From Nitrobacter sp. NHB1 (lineage in GTDB: Bacteria; Pseudomonadota; Alphaproteobacteria; Rhizobiales; Xanthobacteraceae): a stretch of DNA of 64,000 bases. The notes under the pieces are model-generated. The model did no database searches. It was not told the DNA's origin and saw nothing but the letters and a program-made list of their open reading frames with translations. Position 1 is the first letter of the stretch. Each line of letters opens with the position of its first letter. The position numbers and the translations under genes are program-made. Below, piece by piece: positions 18,203-26,918 of the stretch. Location of the stretch: assembly GCF_036964665.1 (NCBI RefSeq), contig NZ_JBAMDA010000001.1, positions 2,270,001 through 2,334,000 on the forward strand. The letters run 5' to 3'.

Positions 18203-18868
18203 TCAGATGCTTCCCCCTGGCCGGTCCGGTTCGCTCGCCGCCACCGGCTTCGGCGCGGCATCCCTCACCGGGAAGAACGTGTAGGACAGGGTGATGGTCC
18301 TGACGCCGTCGTTCTCGCTGTCGGCGGCGAAGGCCGGGTCGACATAGAAGACGACGGCCATCTCCCGCTTCTCACCGGCCGCCAGGGTCTGCTCGGTGAA
18401 ACAGAAGCAGTTGATCTTGGTGAAATACGATCCGACCGTCAGCGGCGTGACGTTATAGGCCGCCTGCCCCGCCGTGGCGGTCCCCGCCTGGTTGGTGACG
18501 GTGTAGTATACGGTGGTGACCTCGCCGATCCGGACCTTGATTTCGGTCTGTTCCGGCTCGAACTTCCACGGCAGCCCGCCGGAGACGTTGGAGTCGAAGC
18601 GCACGGCCACCGTGCGCGCCAGCGGCGCCGCACTCGGCGCGACTTTTGCGACCTGCGTGGTTCCGTTGAAGCCGGTGGCGCGGCAGAACCAGTTGTAGAA
18701 CGGCACCGCCGCATAGGCGGCGCCGACCATGAGCGCGACCAGCAGGCCGCAGGTCGCGCCGATCTTCACGTCGCGGCTCACGCGCGGCGCAGCCTTCGGC
18801 GCGGCGGGAGCCGCCGGTGCGACTGAGGCCGTGGCGGGTTGCTGCGGGTGCTGTGGCGCGTCGGTCAT
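18203..18868 (-). CDS. ctaG: Cytochrome c oxidase assembly protein CtaG/Cox11
   Basis: 221 residues from ATG ([10 protein letters not shown]); a GTG three codons upstream overlaps the previous stop and is an alternative. Membrane-anchored copper chaperone that delivers CuB to subunit I. Pro/Ala-rich N-terminus, one helix ([20 protein letters not shown]), then a periplasmic beta domain with the copper motif KINCFCF (C154, C156) and a further conserved C62 near the helix end (NWFC). Lies between the small coxF-like gene and coxC. Confidence 0.94.
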   Translation of the reverse strand: MTDAPQHPQQPATASVAPAAPAAPKAAPRVSRDVKIGATCGLLVALMVGAAYAAVPFYNWFCRATGFNGTTQVAKVAPSAAPLARTVAVRFDSNVSGGLPWKFEPEQTEIKVRIGEVTTVYYTVTNQAGTATAGQAAYNVTPLTVGSYFTKINCFCFTEQTLAAGEKREMAVVFYVDPAFAADSENDGVRTITLSYTFFPVRDAAPKPVAASEPDRPGGSI

Positions 18869-18873
18869 CTCAA

Positions 18874-19038
18874 TCACATCGGACGGACGACAACGCCCGG
18901 CCCCTTGACGAATGTGACCGCGAAGAACAGCACGACCAGGATTCCGAGCGCGACGGCGATCGCGATCGAGCGCTCGCGCCGGCGCTTTTTCTGCGCCTCG
19001 GTGAGCACGATTTCGTCCGGCTTCGGCTTGTTGTCCAT
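18874..19038 (-). CDS. Small membrane protein of the oxidase cluster (CoxF-like)
   Basis: 54 residues from ATG ([11 protein letters not shown]), with GGAG four bases upstream; an in-frame GTG six codons earlier overlaps the ctaB stop. A charged N-terminus ([13 protein letters not shown]) precedes one membrane helix ([20 protein letters not shown]). A short protein of this kind sits between ctaB and ctaG in many alphaproteobacteria and is called CoxF or hypothetical. Its function is not established. Confidence 0.82.
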   Translation of the reverse strand: MDNKPKPDEIVLTEAQKKRRRERSIAIAVALGILVVLFFAVTFVKGPGVVVRPM

Positions 19039-19055
19039 CGCTCCATGCGTCCCCA

Positions 19056-20006
19056 CTACCAGATCAACGGCGCGACGGCCTTCGCAACCACATCGAGCAG
19101 CAGAACGGCAAACAGCGCGAACAGATAGAGGATCGAAAATGCGAACAGGCGCCGCGTCGCGCGCAGCGCCACGCTACCGGTGCGATGGCGGTAGACATTG
19201 ATGGCGAGCACCAGCATGCCGAAGCCGAGAACCAGCGAGGTGACGCCATAAACCCAGTCGAAATAGCCGAGCGGCCAGGGCGCGGCGGCGATCGCCACCA
19301 GCACGATGGTATAGAGCAGGATCTGCAGCCGCGTCGCATCGGGCCCGGCGACCACCGGCAGCATCGGCACGCCGGCGCGCGCATAATCGTCAGAGCGGAA
19401 CAGCGCCAGCGCCCAGAAATGCGGCGGCGTCCAGAAGAAGATGATCAAAAACAGCAGCAGCGGCTCGACCGACAGCGACCCTGTCGCCGCCGCCCACGCC
19501 ACCACCGGCGGCAGCGCGCCGGCGGCGCCGCCGATCACGATGTTCTGCGCGGTCCGGCGCTTCAGCCCCATGGTGTAGATCACCACGTAGAAGAAGATCG
19601 TAAAGGCGAGCAACCCCCCGGCGTACCAGTTAACCAGAGCGCCGAGCGTCATCACCGAGAAAAACGACAGCGTGAGGCCGAACCCCATCGCCTCGCCGCG
19701 GGTGATGCGGCCGCGCGGGATCGGCCGGTTGGCCGTGCGCGACATCAGCACGTCGATATCGCCTTCGAGCGCCATGTTCAGCGCGCCGGAGGCGCCGGCG
19801 CCGACCGCGATGCACAGGATCGCGGTGAAGCCCAGCACCGGGTGAACATGACCCGGCGCAATCATCAGTCCGACCAGCGCGGTGAAGATCACGAGCGACA
19901 TCACCCGTGGCTTCAGCAGCGCGAAGTAATCGGCGACGCTCGCCTCCGATATCCGGGGCGGCAGCTCAATGGCGTTTCGATCGACTACCGGCAAGACACA
20001 ACTCAC
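19056..20006 (-). CDS. ctaB: Protoheme IX farnesyltransferase (heme O synthase)
   Basis: About 316 residues. UbiA-type membrane prenyltransferase that converts heme B to heme O, the precursor of heme A for the oxidase. First Asp-rich motif [19 protein letters not shown], second region [18 protein letters not shown], and about nine membrane helices. The start is uncertain: GTG at 20006 (given here) or TTG at 19994, which would align better with the usual N-terminus ([14 protein letters not shown]). The frame stays open to 20042 into tandem-repeat DNA. No good Shine-Dalgarno decides between them. Confidence 0.94.
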   Translation of the reverse strand: MSCVLPVVDRNAIELPPRISEASVADYFALLKPRVMSLVIFTALVGLMIAPGHVHPVLGFTAILCIAVGAGASGALNMALEGDIDVLMSRTANRPIPRGRITRGEAMGFGLTLSFFSVMTLGALVNWYAGGLLAFTIFFYVVIYTMGLKRRTAQNIVIGGAAGALPPVVAWAAATGSLSVEPLLLFLIIFFWTPPHFWALALFRSDDYARAGVPMLPVVAGPDATRLQILLYTIVLVAIAAAPWPLGYFDWVYGVTSLVLGFGMLVLAINVYRHRTGSVALRATRRLFAFSILYLFALFAVLLLDVVAKAVAPLIW

Positions 20007-20023
20007 TTTGTTGGCGCCCGGCG

Positions 20024-20143
20024 CGGCGGGCGCGTCGCGCACAGTTCGCTTGTTGGGTACGCGGCGCGCACGGTTCGCTTTGTCGGGTGCGCGTCGCGTA
20101 AGTTGCCTTGTTGGGTGCGCGGCGCGCCAGGCGCGCCGCGCAC
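20024..20143. repeat. Imperfect 29-bp tandem repeat with terminal palindrome
   Basis: Three to four units of 29 bp (about 20024-20052, 20053-20081, 20082-20110, then a longer last unit), each with a G/C-rich half and an end like GTTCGCTT. The last unit contains a perfect 14-bp inverted repeat GTGCGCGGCGCGCC/GGCGCGCCGCGCAC with a 1-nt centre (20115-20143). It lies between coxA and ctaB. Confidence 0.8.
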
Positions 20144-20150
20144 AGTCACA

Positions 20151-21770
20151 TTACTGCACCTTCGGCAGCGTTCCGAACTGGTGGAACGGCGGCGGCGAGG
20201 ACAGCGTCCATTCCAGCGTGGTGGCACCTTCACCCCACGGATTGTCCGCAGCCTTCTCCTTGCGCGCGAAGGCATCGACCAGGCCGTAGAGGAAGACCAG
20301 AGCGCCGGCCCCCGCGATGAACGCGCCGTAGGACGAGATCTCGTTCCAGCCCGCGAACGCATCCGGATAGTCGACCGAGCGCCGCATCATGCCCTGCAGT
20401 CCGAGGAAATGCTGCGGGAAGAACAGGATGTTGGCGCCGATGAACATCAACCAGAAGTGCAGCTTGGCGATGGTCTCGTTGTACATGTAGCCGGACATCT
20501 TCGGGAACCAGTAGTACCAGCCCGCGAAGATCGAGAACACCGCGGCAATGCCCATCACGTAGTGGAAGTGCGCGATGACGTAGTAGGTCTCCTGCATCAC
20601 GCGATCGACGCCCGCATTGGCCAGCACCACGCCGGTGACGCCGCCGACCGTGAACAGGAAGATGAAGCCGACCGCAAACAGCATCGGCGCCCTGAACTCG
20701 ATCGAGCCGCCCCACATGGTGGCGATCCACGAGAACACCTTCACGCCCGTCGGCACCGCGATCACCATGGTCGCCGCGACGAAATAGGCCTGCGCCGACG
20801 ATGCCATGCCGACCGTGTACATGTGGTGCGCCCACACCACGAAGCCGACGCCGCCGATCGCGACCATCGCATAGGCCATGCCGAGATATCCGAAGATCGG
20901 CTTCTTCGAGAAGGTCGAGATCACATGGCTGACCATGCCGAAGCCCGGCAGAATCAGGATGTACACCTCGGGATGACCGAAGAACCAGAACAGATGCTGG
21001 AACAGCACCGGATCGCCGCCGCCGTCGGCAGCGAAGAACGTGGTGCCGAAGTTACGGTCGGTCAGCAGCATCGTGATCGCACCCGCCAGAACCGGCAGCG
21101 CCAGCAGCAGCAGGAACACCGTGACCAGGATCGACCACACGAACAGCGGCATCTTGTGCATGGTCATGCCCGGCGCGCGCATGTTGAAGATCGTGGTGAT
21201 GAAGTTGATCGCGCCGAGAATCGAGGAAGCGCCGGCCAGATGGATCGCCAGGATCACGAAATCCACCGACGGACCCGGATGACCGCTGGTCGACAGCGGC
21301 GCATACAGCGTCCAGCCCGTGCCAGCACCGATGGCGCCCGGCTCGCCCTCCATGAAGTTCGACAGCAGCAGCAGCGCAAACGCCGCCGGCAGCAGCCAGA
21401 ACGAGATGTTGTTCATGCGCGGAAACGCCATGTCGGGCGCCCCGATCATCAGCGGCACGAACCAGTTGCCGAAGCCGCCGATCATCGCCGGCATCACCAT
21501 GAAGAAGATCATGATCAGGCCGTGCGAGGTCACGAACACGTTGTATTCGTGAGCAGGATGGAAAACCTGCACGCCGGGAAACATCAGTTCCGCCCGGATG
21601 CCCATCGACATCAGGCCGCCGATGACCCCCGCAACGATGGCGAACACCAGGTACATGGTACCGATGTCCTTGTGATTGGTCGAATACGCAAAGCGCCGCC
21701 ACCCGGTCGGGTGGTGCGCATGGTCGTCGTCGTGATCGTGGTCGTGAGCAGATGCTGCGGTTGTTGCCAT
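20151..21770 (-). CDS. coxA: Cytochrome c oxidase subunit I (aa3 type)
   Basis: 539 residues, 12 membrane helices. Catalytic subunit with heme a, heme a3 and CuB. The CuB/Tyr-His region [20 protein letters not shown] has the A1-family glutamate; HHMYTVGM carries the CuB histidines; [10 protein letters not shown] holds the heme ligands. The N-terminus is His/Asp-rich ([12 protein letters not shown]). First helix [19 protein letters not shown]. It reduces O2 with electrons from cytochrome c and pumps protons. Lies 98 bp after coxB, with the 29-bp repeat downstream. Confidence 0.98.
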   Translation of the reverse strand: MATTAASAHDHDHDDDHAHHPTGWRRFAYSTNHKDIGTMYLVFAIVAGVIGGLMSMGIRAELMFPGVQVFHPAHEYNVFVTSHGLIMIFFMVMPAMIGGFGNWFVPLMIGAPDMAFPRMNNISFWLLPAAFALLLLSNFMEGEPGAIGAGTGWTLYAPLSTSGHPGPSVDFVILAIHLAGASSILGAINFITTIFNMRAPGMTMHKMPLFVWSILVTVFLLLLALPVLAGAITMLLTDRNFGTTFFAADGGGDPVLFQHLFWFFGHPEVYILILPGFGMVSHVISTFSKKPIFGYLGMAYAMVAIGGVGFVVWAHHMYTVGMASSAQAYFVAATMVIAVPTGVKVFSWIATMWGGSIEFRAPMLFAVGFIFLFTVGGVTGVVLANAGVDRVMQETYYVIAHFHYVMGIAAVFSIFAGWYYWFPKMSGYMYNETIAKLHFWLMFIGANILFFPQHFLGLQGMMRRSVDYPDAFAGWNEISSYGAFIAGAGALVFLYGLVDAFARKEKAADNPWGEGATTLEWTLSSPPPFHQFGTLPKVQ

Positions 21771-21868
21771 TGTCCAATCCTGTCTTTACGTCCCTTGAAG
21801 TCCTTCAAACCCTTGCGGTTGCGCCCGCGTCAGAAAACCTCCCGACGCCGGCGCCTGCCGCATCACGT

Positions 21869-22726
21869 CTACTGCATCACGTCGGCAGCCGAGGCCACCG
21901 CGTTCGCCGGGTTCGAAGCAAACTTCTTCTTTGCGGTTTCAACCCAGGCCGCAAAATCCTGCTCGCTCACCACCCGCACCGCGATCGGCATGAAGGCGTG
22001 ATCCCGGCCGCACAGCTCCGAGCACTGGCCGTAGAACACGCCGGTCTTGGTGGCCTTGAACCAGGTCTCGTTGAGACGACCCGGAATCGCATCCACCTTG
22101 ATGCCGAACGCCGGTACTCCAAAAGAATGAATGACATCGGCCCCGGTCACCTGAACCACGACCACCTTGTTCACCGGAACCACCAGCTCGTTGTCGACGG
22201 CCAGCATCCGCGGCTTCTTGTCTTCCGCGATCAGCGAGTCGAACTCAAACTTGCCGTTGTCCGGATAGGTGTAGCTCCAGTACCACTGCTTGCCGGTCGC
22301 CTTCACCGTCAGGTCGGCCTTCGGAATGTCAAGCTCCTCGAACAGCAGCCGGAACGACGGCACCGCAATGCCAACCAGAATCAGAACCGGGATGATCGTC
22401 CACGCAACCTCGATCAACGTGTTGTGGGTCGTCTTCGACGGCACCGGGTTGGCCCGCGCGTTGAACCGCACCATCGCCACAACCAGCAGCCCCGTCACCA
22501 GCAGCGTGATCAACGTGATGACAACCATAAGCCCGTTATGCATCCGCTGGATGCTGTCCATCACAGGCGTCACCCCCGCCTGAAGATCCAGCGCCCACGC
22601 ATTCGGTTGACCGACCAGCTCCTCTGCGGAAACCGATCCACCAGCGGCCAGCGCCGCTATTCCAAACGCTAATCCCAGAAACCGGCGGCTAAACCGGCGA
22701 CCAACCTGGCCCTTCGACATCTTCAT
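21869..22726 (-). CDS. coxB: Cytochrome c oxidase subunit II
   Basis: 285 residues from MKMSKGQVGRRF, preceded by AGGAG; an in-frame ATG seven codons upstream is less likely. Signal sequence (LGLAFGIAALAAGGSVSAEE), two membrane helices, then a cupredoxin domain with the CuA site: HSFGVPAFG, GQCSELCGRDHAFMP (Cys, Glu, Cys, His, Met ligands). No fused cytochrome c domain. It accepts electrons from cytochrome c. First gene of the minus-strand oxidase operon. Confidence 0.97.
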   Translation of the reverse strand: MKMSKGQVGRRFSRRFLGLAFGIAALAAGGSVSAEELVGQPNAWALDLQAGVTPVMDSIQRMHNGLMVVITLITLLVTGLLVVAMVRFNARANPVPSKTTHNTLIEVAWTIIPVLILVGIAVPSFRLLFEELDIPKADLTVKATGKQWYWSYTYPDNGKFEFDSLIAEDKKPRMLAVDNELVVPVNKVVVVQVTGADVIHSFGVPAFGIKVDAIPGRLNETWFKATKTGVFYGQCSELCGRDHAFMPIAVRVVSEQDFAAWVETAKKKFASNPANAVASAADVMQ

Positions 22727-23215
22727 GCCGCTCGCGCTCCTTGTCATATAAAAACCCTAAACTAGCCCCCTTAAGCAGTTCCTGCCGGCGGCAAGGCTGC
22801 TGGTCGATATGACGCTTCCGCGAACAGCCTGCGGGGCCGTTTAGCTAGAATGCGTCCAAAGCCGCCCCTCTCAAACCATAATTTGTCGTCCCTCGCAAGG
22901 ACCAAGGACAACGAGTCGAACGATGCCTTCGAACCGCGGTCCGGCGCATTTGGCTGACAAACGCCTTTGGCTGACAAAACAGAGCGCAAACGCGCATTTT
23001 GCTGCCGGACGCCGCTTGACAGGTGGATTGTCCGATGTAGGCACAGGCGCGGCCGCTTCACGGATTCGGCTGCGGTTCGGGCTGATCCGGGCCGGGACCG
23101 CCTCAAGGCGCCGTCATTGCCCATCGGGCCGGCGCGCCAAGGCACGGCATGCGAGAGCAGGGGATCGACCCGGATGAGGTTTTCGAAACCGCATATCAGG
23201 CATACGCCAGGACGC
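22727..23215. other. Divergent spacer between coxB and the IalB gene
   Basis: About 490 bp between two divergently transcribed genes, so it should hold both promoters. An A/T-rich stretch (GTTTAGGGTTTTTATATGAC on the minus strand) just before coxB may be part of its promoter. Open frames here show no recognisable product. Confidence 0.5.
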
Positions 23216-23734
23216 ATGGCAGTTGCGAAACGTCAGCCGGTCCGCGCGTTGACGAGCTGGGCCGCGGCCCTTCTCGTTCTGGGCTTTGCCGGCGCGGCCT
23301 GCGCCCAGGGGGCCGTCAAATCGGTCCATGGCGACTGGCAAATCCGCTGTGACACCCCGCCTGGCGCCAAGGCCGAGCAATGCGCGTTGATTCAGAGCGT
23401 GGTGGCGGAAGACCGCTCCAACGCCGGCCTGACCGTGATCGTGCTCAAGACCGCCGACCAGAAAAGCCGGCTGATGCGGGTGGTGGCGCCGCTCGGCGTG
23501 CTGCTGCCCTCCGGCCTCGGCCTGAAACTCGACAACGTCGACGTCGGCCGCGCCGGGTTCGTGCGCTGCCTGCCCAACGGCTGCGTCGCCGAGGTCGTGC
23601 TGGACGACAAGCTGCTGGGGCAGTTGCGCAGCGCCAAGACCGCGACATTCATCATCTTCGAAACGCCCGAGGAAGGCATCGGCTTCCCGCTCAGCCTGAA
23701 CGGGCTTGGCGAAGGTTACGACAAGCTGCCGTAG
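23216..23734 (+). CDS. IalB-family exported protein
   Basis: 172 residues from MAVAKRQPVRALTSW, with AGGA upstream; an ATG 14 codons earlier is in frame. Signal peptide ends at GAACAQGA. The mature protein begins VKSVHGDWQIRCDTPPGAKA and has Cys pairs (IRC...QCAL; VRCLPNGC) typical of invasion-associated locus B proteins. IalB was first linked to erythrocyte invasion in Bartonella, but homologues are common in free-living alphaproteobacteria, where the role is unknown. Location periplasmic or outer membrane. Confidence 0.85.
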   Translation: MAVAKRQPVRALTSWAAALLVLGFAGAACAQGAVKSVHGDWQIRCDTPPGAKAEQCALIQSVVAEDRSNAGLTVIVLKTADQKSRLMRVVAPLGVLLPSGLGLKLDNVDVGRAGFVRCLPNGCVAEVVLDDKLLGQLRSAKTATFIIFETPEEGIGFPLSLNGLGEGYDKLP

Positions 23735-23855
23735 CGATTTAGGTTTGCAAAGAGCCTCCCTTTTCGCGACCATCGTGCCTATCTTGAACCTTAGACCGCT
23801 TCGGACGACACGGAACGGCCGCATATCCGCGTTGAATGTTGAATCTGGAGTCCGC

Positions 23856-25283
23856 ATGACCAGTCCCGCCGCCACGTCTCTGCTCGACCGCGCCGATCTC
23901 GACCGCGATTCCGTACGCGATGAAGTGGCGCGGAGCCTCAAGGGCGCGGACGACGGCGAACTGTTTCTGGAATACAGCCAGAGCGAAGCGCTGATGTTCG
24001 ACAACGGCCGGCTCAAGCAGGCGACCTACGATACCTCGCAAGGCTTCGGGCTTCGCGCCGTCAAGGGCGATGCCGTCGGCTATGCCCATTCGTCCGACGT
24101 TTCGCTGCCCGCGCTGATCCGCGCCGCCGACGCCGTCGGCGCTGTGCGCGGCGGCTACCACGGGACCTTCGCGGCCGCTCCCGCCCATACCAATGTACGG
24201 CTGTACGGCGACGACAATCCGCTCGACGGCCTCGGCTTCGAGACCAAGGTCAAACTGCTTGCTGAGATCGACGCCTATGTCCGCGACAACGATCCGCGGG
24301 TGCGTCAGGTGTCCGTCAGCCTCGGCGCGACGTGGCAGGTCGTCGAAATCATGCGGCCGGACGGCGAAAGCTACCGCGATATCCGGCCGCTGGTGCGGGT
24401 GAACATTTCCGTCGTCGCCGGACAGGGCGACCGGCAGGAAACCGGCAGCCATGGCTATGGCGGCCGCGAGGGCTATGCCCGCTTCATCGAGACCAAGGCG
24501 TGGCGGTCGGCTGCGGACGGCGCAATCCGTCAGGCGCTGGTCAATCTGGAATCGGTGCCCGCGCCCGCCGGCGAGATGGACGTGGTGCTCGGTCCCGGCT
24601 GGCCCGGCGTGATGCTGCATGAAGCGGTGGGACACGGCTTAGAGGGCGACTTCAACCGCAAGAAAACCTCGGCCTTCGCGGGACTGATGGGGCAGCAGGT
24701 CGCGGCCAGAGGCGTCACCGTGGTCGACGACGGCACCATGTCGGCCCGCCGCGGCTCGCTTTCGATCGACGACGAGGGCACGCCGACGGGCCGCACCGTG
24801 CTGATCGAGGACGGCATCCTGGTCGGCTACATGCAGGACCGCCAGAACGCGCGGCTGATGGGCATGAAGCCCACCGGCAACGGCCGCCGTCAGGACTACG
24901 CCCACGTGCCGATGCCGCGCATGACCAACACCTACATGCCGGCGGGCGATCGCGACCCCGCGGAAATCCTGGCATCGGTGAAGAACGGAGTTTACGCCGC
25001 GAATTTCGGCGGCGGCCAGGTCGACATCACCTCGGGCAAATACGTGTTCCAGTGCACCGAGGCCTACAAGATCGAGAACGGCAAGATCGGCGCGCCGCTC
25101 AAGGGCGCGATGCTGATCGGCAACGGACCGACCGATCTGCATCGCATCACCATGATCGGCAACGATATCGCGCTCGACGACGGCATCGGCACCTGCGGCA
25201 AGAACGGTCAGGGCGTGCCGGTCGGCGTCGGCCAGCCGACGCTGCGAATGGAACGGATCACGGTCGGAGGAACGGGCGGATGA
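23856..25283 (+). CDS. tldD: Metalloprotease TldD
   Basis: 475 residues from MTSPAATSLLDRAD. Half of the TldD/TldE (PmbA) zinc protease, which processes modified peptides such as microcin B17 and unfolded peptides inside a barrel-shaped heterodimer. Zinc motif HEAVGHGLEGDF (H255, E256, H260) and the third ligand Cys in GIGTCGKNGQGVPVG (C447), with the nucleotide-like glycine-rich end. The partner tldE/pmbA is not in the window. The stop codon overlaps the lepB start (ATGA), so the two are translationally coupled. Confidence 0.96.
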   Translation: MTSPAATSLLDRADLDRDSVRDEVARSLKGADDGELFLEYSQSEALMFDNGRLKQATYDTSQGFGLRAVKGDAVGYAHSSDVSLPALIRAADAVGAVRGGYHGTFAAAPAHTNVRLYGDDNPLDGLGFETKVKLLAEIDAYVRDNDPRVRQVSVSLGATWQVVEIMRPDGESYRDIRPLVRVNISVVAGQGDRQETGSHGYGGREGYARFIETKAWRSAADGAIRQALVNLESVPAPAGEMDVVLGPGWPGVMLHEAVGHGLEGDFNRKKTSAFAGLMGQQVAARGVTVVDDGTMSARRGSLSIDDEGTPTGRTVLIEDGILVGYMQDRQNARLMGMKPTGNGRRQDYAHVPMPRMTNTYMPAGDRDPAEILASVKNGVYAANFGGGQVDITSGKYVFQCTEAYKIENGKIGAPLKGAMLIGNGPTDLHRITMIGNDIALDDGIGTCGKNGQGVPVGVGQPTLRMERITVGGTGG

Positions 25284-26050
25284 GCGCGGAAACATCAACA
25301 TCGCAATCGACGGTCCGGCGCTGGAGCGGACAGATCGTCCAGATCGCGGCGATCGTGCTGGTTGTGCTGGTCGCGAAGGGCGCGATCGCCGAGCCGTTCT
25401 ATGTGCCGTCGGCGTCGATGGAGCCGACGCTGCTGATCGGCGACGCGCTGCTGGCGTCGAAATACCCCTACGGCTACAGCACCGCCTCGCTGCCGATCCA
25501 CGTCTCGTTTCCCGAGACATCGCGCATTTTCGGCGAACTGCCCAAACGCGGCGACGTCGTGGTCTTCCGCTGGCCCGGCAACCTTTCGCAGGTCTGGGTG
25601 AAGCGCGTCATCGGCCTGCCCGGCGACCGCATCCAGATGCGCGGCGGTCAGGTCTGGATCAACGGACAGGCGGCGGCGCTGAAGCCGGATGGTCTCGGCG
25701 AGGCCGAGGACGACAACGGCTCCAGCGAACCGGCGCATCGTTACGTGGAAACGCTGCCGGGCGGCGCCTCGCACCCCATTTTCAAGATTCACGACAACGG
25801 CCGGCTCGACAACACGGCGGAGGTGACGGTGCCGCCGGGCCATCTGTTCGTAATGGGCGACAACCGCGACAACTCCGCGGACAGCCGCGTGCCCGTTAAC
25901 CAGGGCGGCGTCGGTCTGCTCCCGACCGACAACCTGGTCGGCCGGGTCGATGCCATCGTCGGCTCGTGGGATATGGGCATCCGCAGCCAGCCGGTCTGGA
26001 CCTGGCTCTCGGGCTTCCGCCTCGCACGTTTTTTCACGGCGGTGCATTAG
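25280..26050 (+). CDS. lepB: Signal peptidase I
   Basis: 256 residues. Membrane-bound serine protease that removes signal peptides. One N-terminal helix (IVQIAAIVLVVLVAKGAIAE), then box B with the nucleophile S46 (VPSASMEPTLL), the general base K108 (WVKRVIGLPGD) and box E (VMGDNRDNSADSR). Slightly long for the family because of a polar insert around GEAEDDNGSSEP. Starts inside the tldD stop codon. Relatives often carry more than one lepB; whether this is the main copy cannot be judged. Confidence 0.95.
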   Translation: MSAETSTSQSTVRRWSGQIVQIAAIVLVVLVAKGAIAEPFYVPSASMEPTLLIGDALLASKYPYGYSTASLPIHVSFPETSRIFGELPKRGDVVVFRWPGNLSQVWVKRVIGLPGDRIQMRGGQVWINGQAAALKPDGLGEAEDDNGSSEPAHRYVETLPGGASHPIFKIHDNGRLDNTAEVTVPPGHLFVMGDNRDNSADSRVPVNQGGVGLLPTDNLVGRVDAIVGSWDMGIRSQPVWTWLSGFRLARFFTAVH

Positions 26051-26052
26051 TC

Positions 26053-26138
26053 TAGGCCGTTTTCGAGCGAAGCATGTCCTCGGGCTTGACCGAGGATGGA
26101 TACCGGTTCGCGTCAAGAAAACGCGTCAAATCAAAATG
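26053..26138. repeat. Intergenic repeat, family B (copy 5, reverse orientation)
   Basis: Contains GGCCGTTTTCGAGCGAAGCA, TCCTCGGGCTTGACCGAGGA, ATACCGGTTCGCGTCAAGAA and AACGCGTCAAATCAAAA. It begins 3 bp after the lepB stop codon, as copy 3 does after the M16 gene. Confidence 0.82.
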
Positions 26139-26191
26139 GCAAGCCCGAGGACAGGCTCCGCGAAGCAATCCAGAACGATTGCGACCAGCCT

Positions 26192-26812
26192 CTATCGCAC
26201 GACTCCGGACGTAAAGCCCGGCCGGCGGCGTGGCGGCTTGATTTCCTTTTTCAGGAAACATCGCGCGGCTTTGCCGACATAGCCCGGCCGCGCATAGGTC
26301 CATGCCCGGCACTTGCTATCGGCATCGCACGCATGGCGGCAGATCTGGTCGGCATTGGCTCTTTCGTCTTTCTTGATTTCGAAGCCGCGGTAGTCGCCAC
26401 CTGCGCGATCGGTCGAGTGTTCGACCGGCCCGGTGCGCCGCTCGATCACGCCGGCGCCGCGCACGCCGGACACGCAACACGGATTCGCGATCCGCGGCGC
26501 GACGGCATTCTTGAGCCAGCACACCGCCATCTCCAACCGCTCGCTGGGATAGCTGAAACTCCAGGCGCGGCAGCGGCGGTCGCGCTCGCACGCCATCGCA
26601 CAATCGGCCGGATCGCCCGACCGCAGCGGCATTCGCAGATAGTCGGCGCCGGGCCGGTCGAAATTCGTCTGGGCAAGCGCCGGCGCCGCCGCTGGGCCGG
26701 CCATCAACGACAGCGCAGCCAGCAGGATCAGGCTGACTTTCAATGCGCAGGCTTTCAACACATGCCGCAAAACAGCGTATCCCGAACCAGGACGAGTGCG
26801 GAGTGGGCTCAT
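26192..26812 (-). CDS. Exported protein with two PAN/Apple-like domains
   Basis: 206 residues. The N-terminal hydrophobic signal (VSLILLAALSLMAGPAAA) ends near ALAQT. Two related cysteine-rich modules follow: the first from FDRPGADYLRMPLRSGDPAD with CAMACERDRRCRAWSF, the second from DRAGGDYRGFEIKKDERANA with CRHACDADSKCRAWTY and ARCFLKKEI. The CxxxCxxxxxCxAW spacing and ending CFLK are those of PAN/Apple domains, which bind proteins or carbohydrates. A disulfide-bonded periplasmic or surface protein is likely; the ligand is unknown. It is preceded upstream by gshA on the same strand, 106 bp away. Confidence 0.83.
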   Translation of the reverse strand: MSPLRTRPGSGYAVLRHVLKACALKVSLILLAALSLMAGPAAAPALAQTNFDRPGADYLRMPLRSGDPADCAMACERDRRCRAWSFSYPSERLEMAVCWLKNAVAPRIANPCCVSGVRGAGVIERRTGPVEHSTDRAGGDYRGFEIKKDERANADQICRHACDADSKCRAWTYARPGYVGKAARCFLKKEIKPPRRRPGFTSGVVR

Positions 26813-26918
26813 TAGATCGCCACCTTGATGTACGGTGGATGAACGATTCCGTCGTGAAGCCGTCGCGCACCCTCAAATCGCTGATTCAGAGTTGATCGGC
26901 CCTCAAACTTTATCCGGT

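Noticed and set aside
16691-18826. 711-codon open frame on the plus strand opposite coxC, ctaG and the DUF983 gene
   Set aside because: Composition is rich in His, Arg, Asp and Gly with no domain; it is the GC-biased shadow of well-identified oxidase genes on the other strand.
20024-20143. CRISPR array
   Set aside because: The 29-bp units are directly adjacent without spacers and are imperfect; no cas genes nearby.
19185-22001. 938-codon open frame on the plus strand opposite ctaB and coxA
   Set aside because: Antisense shadow with low-complexity Arg/His/Gln content; the minus-strand genes have complete conserved motifs.
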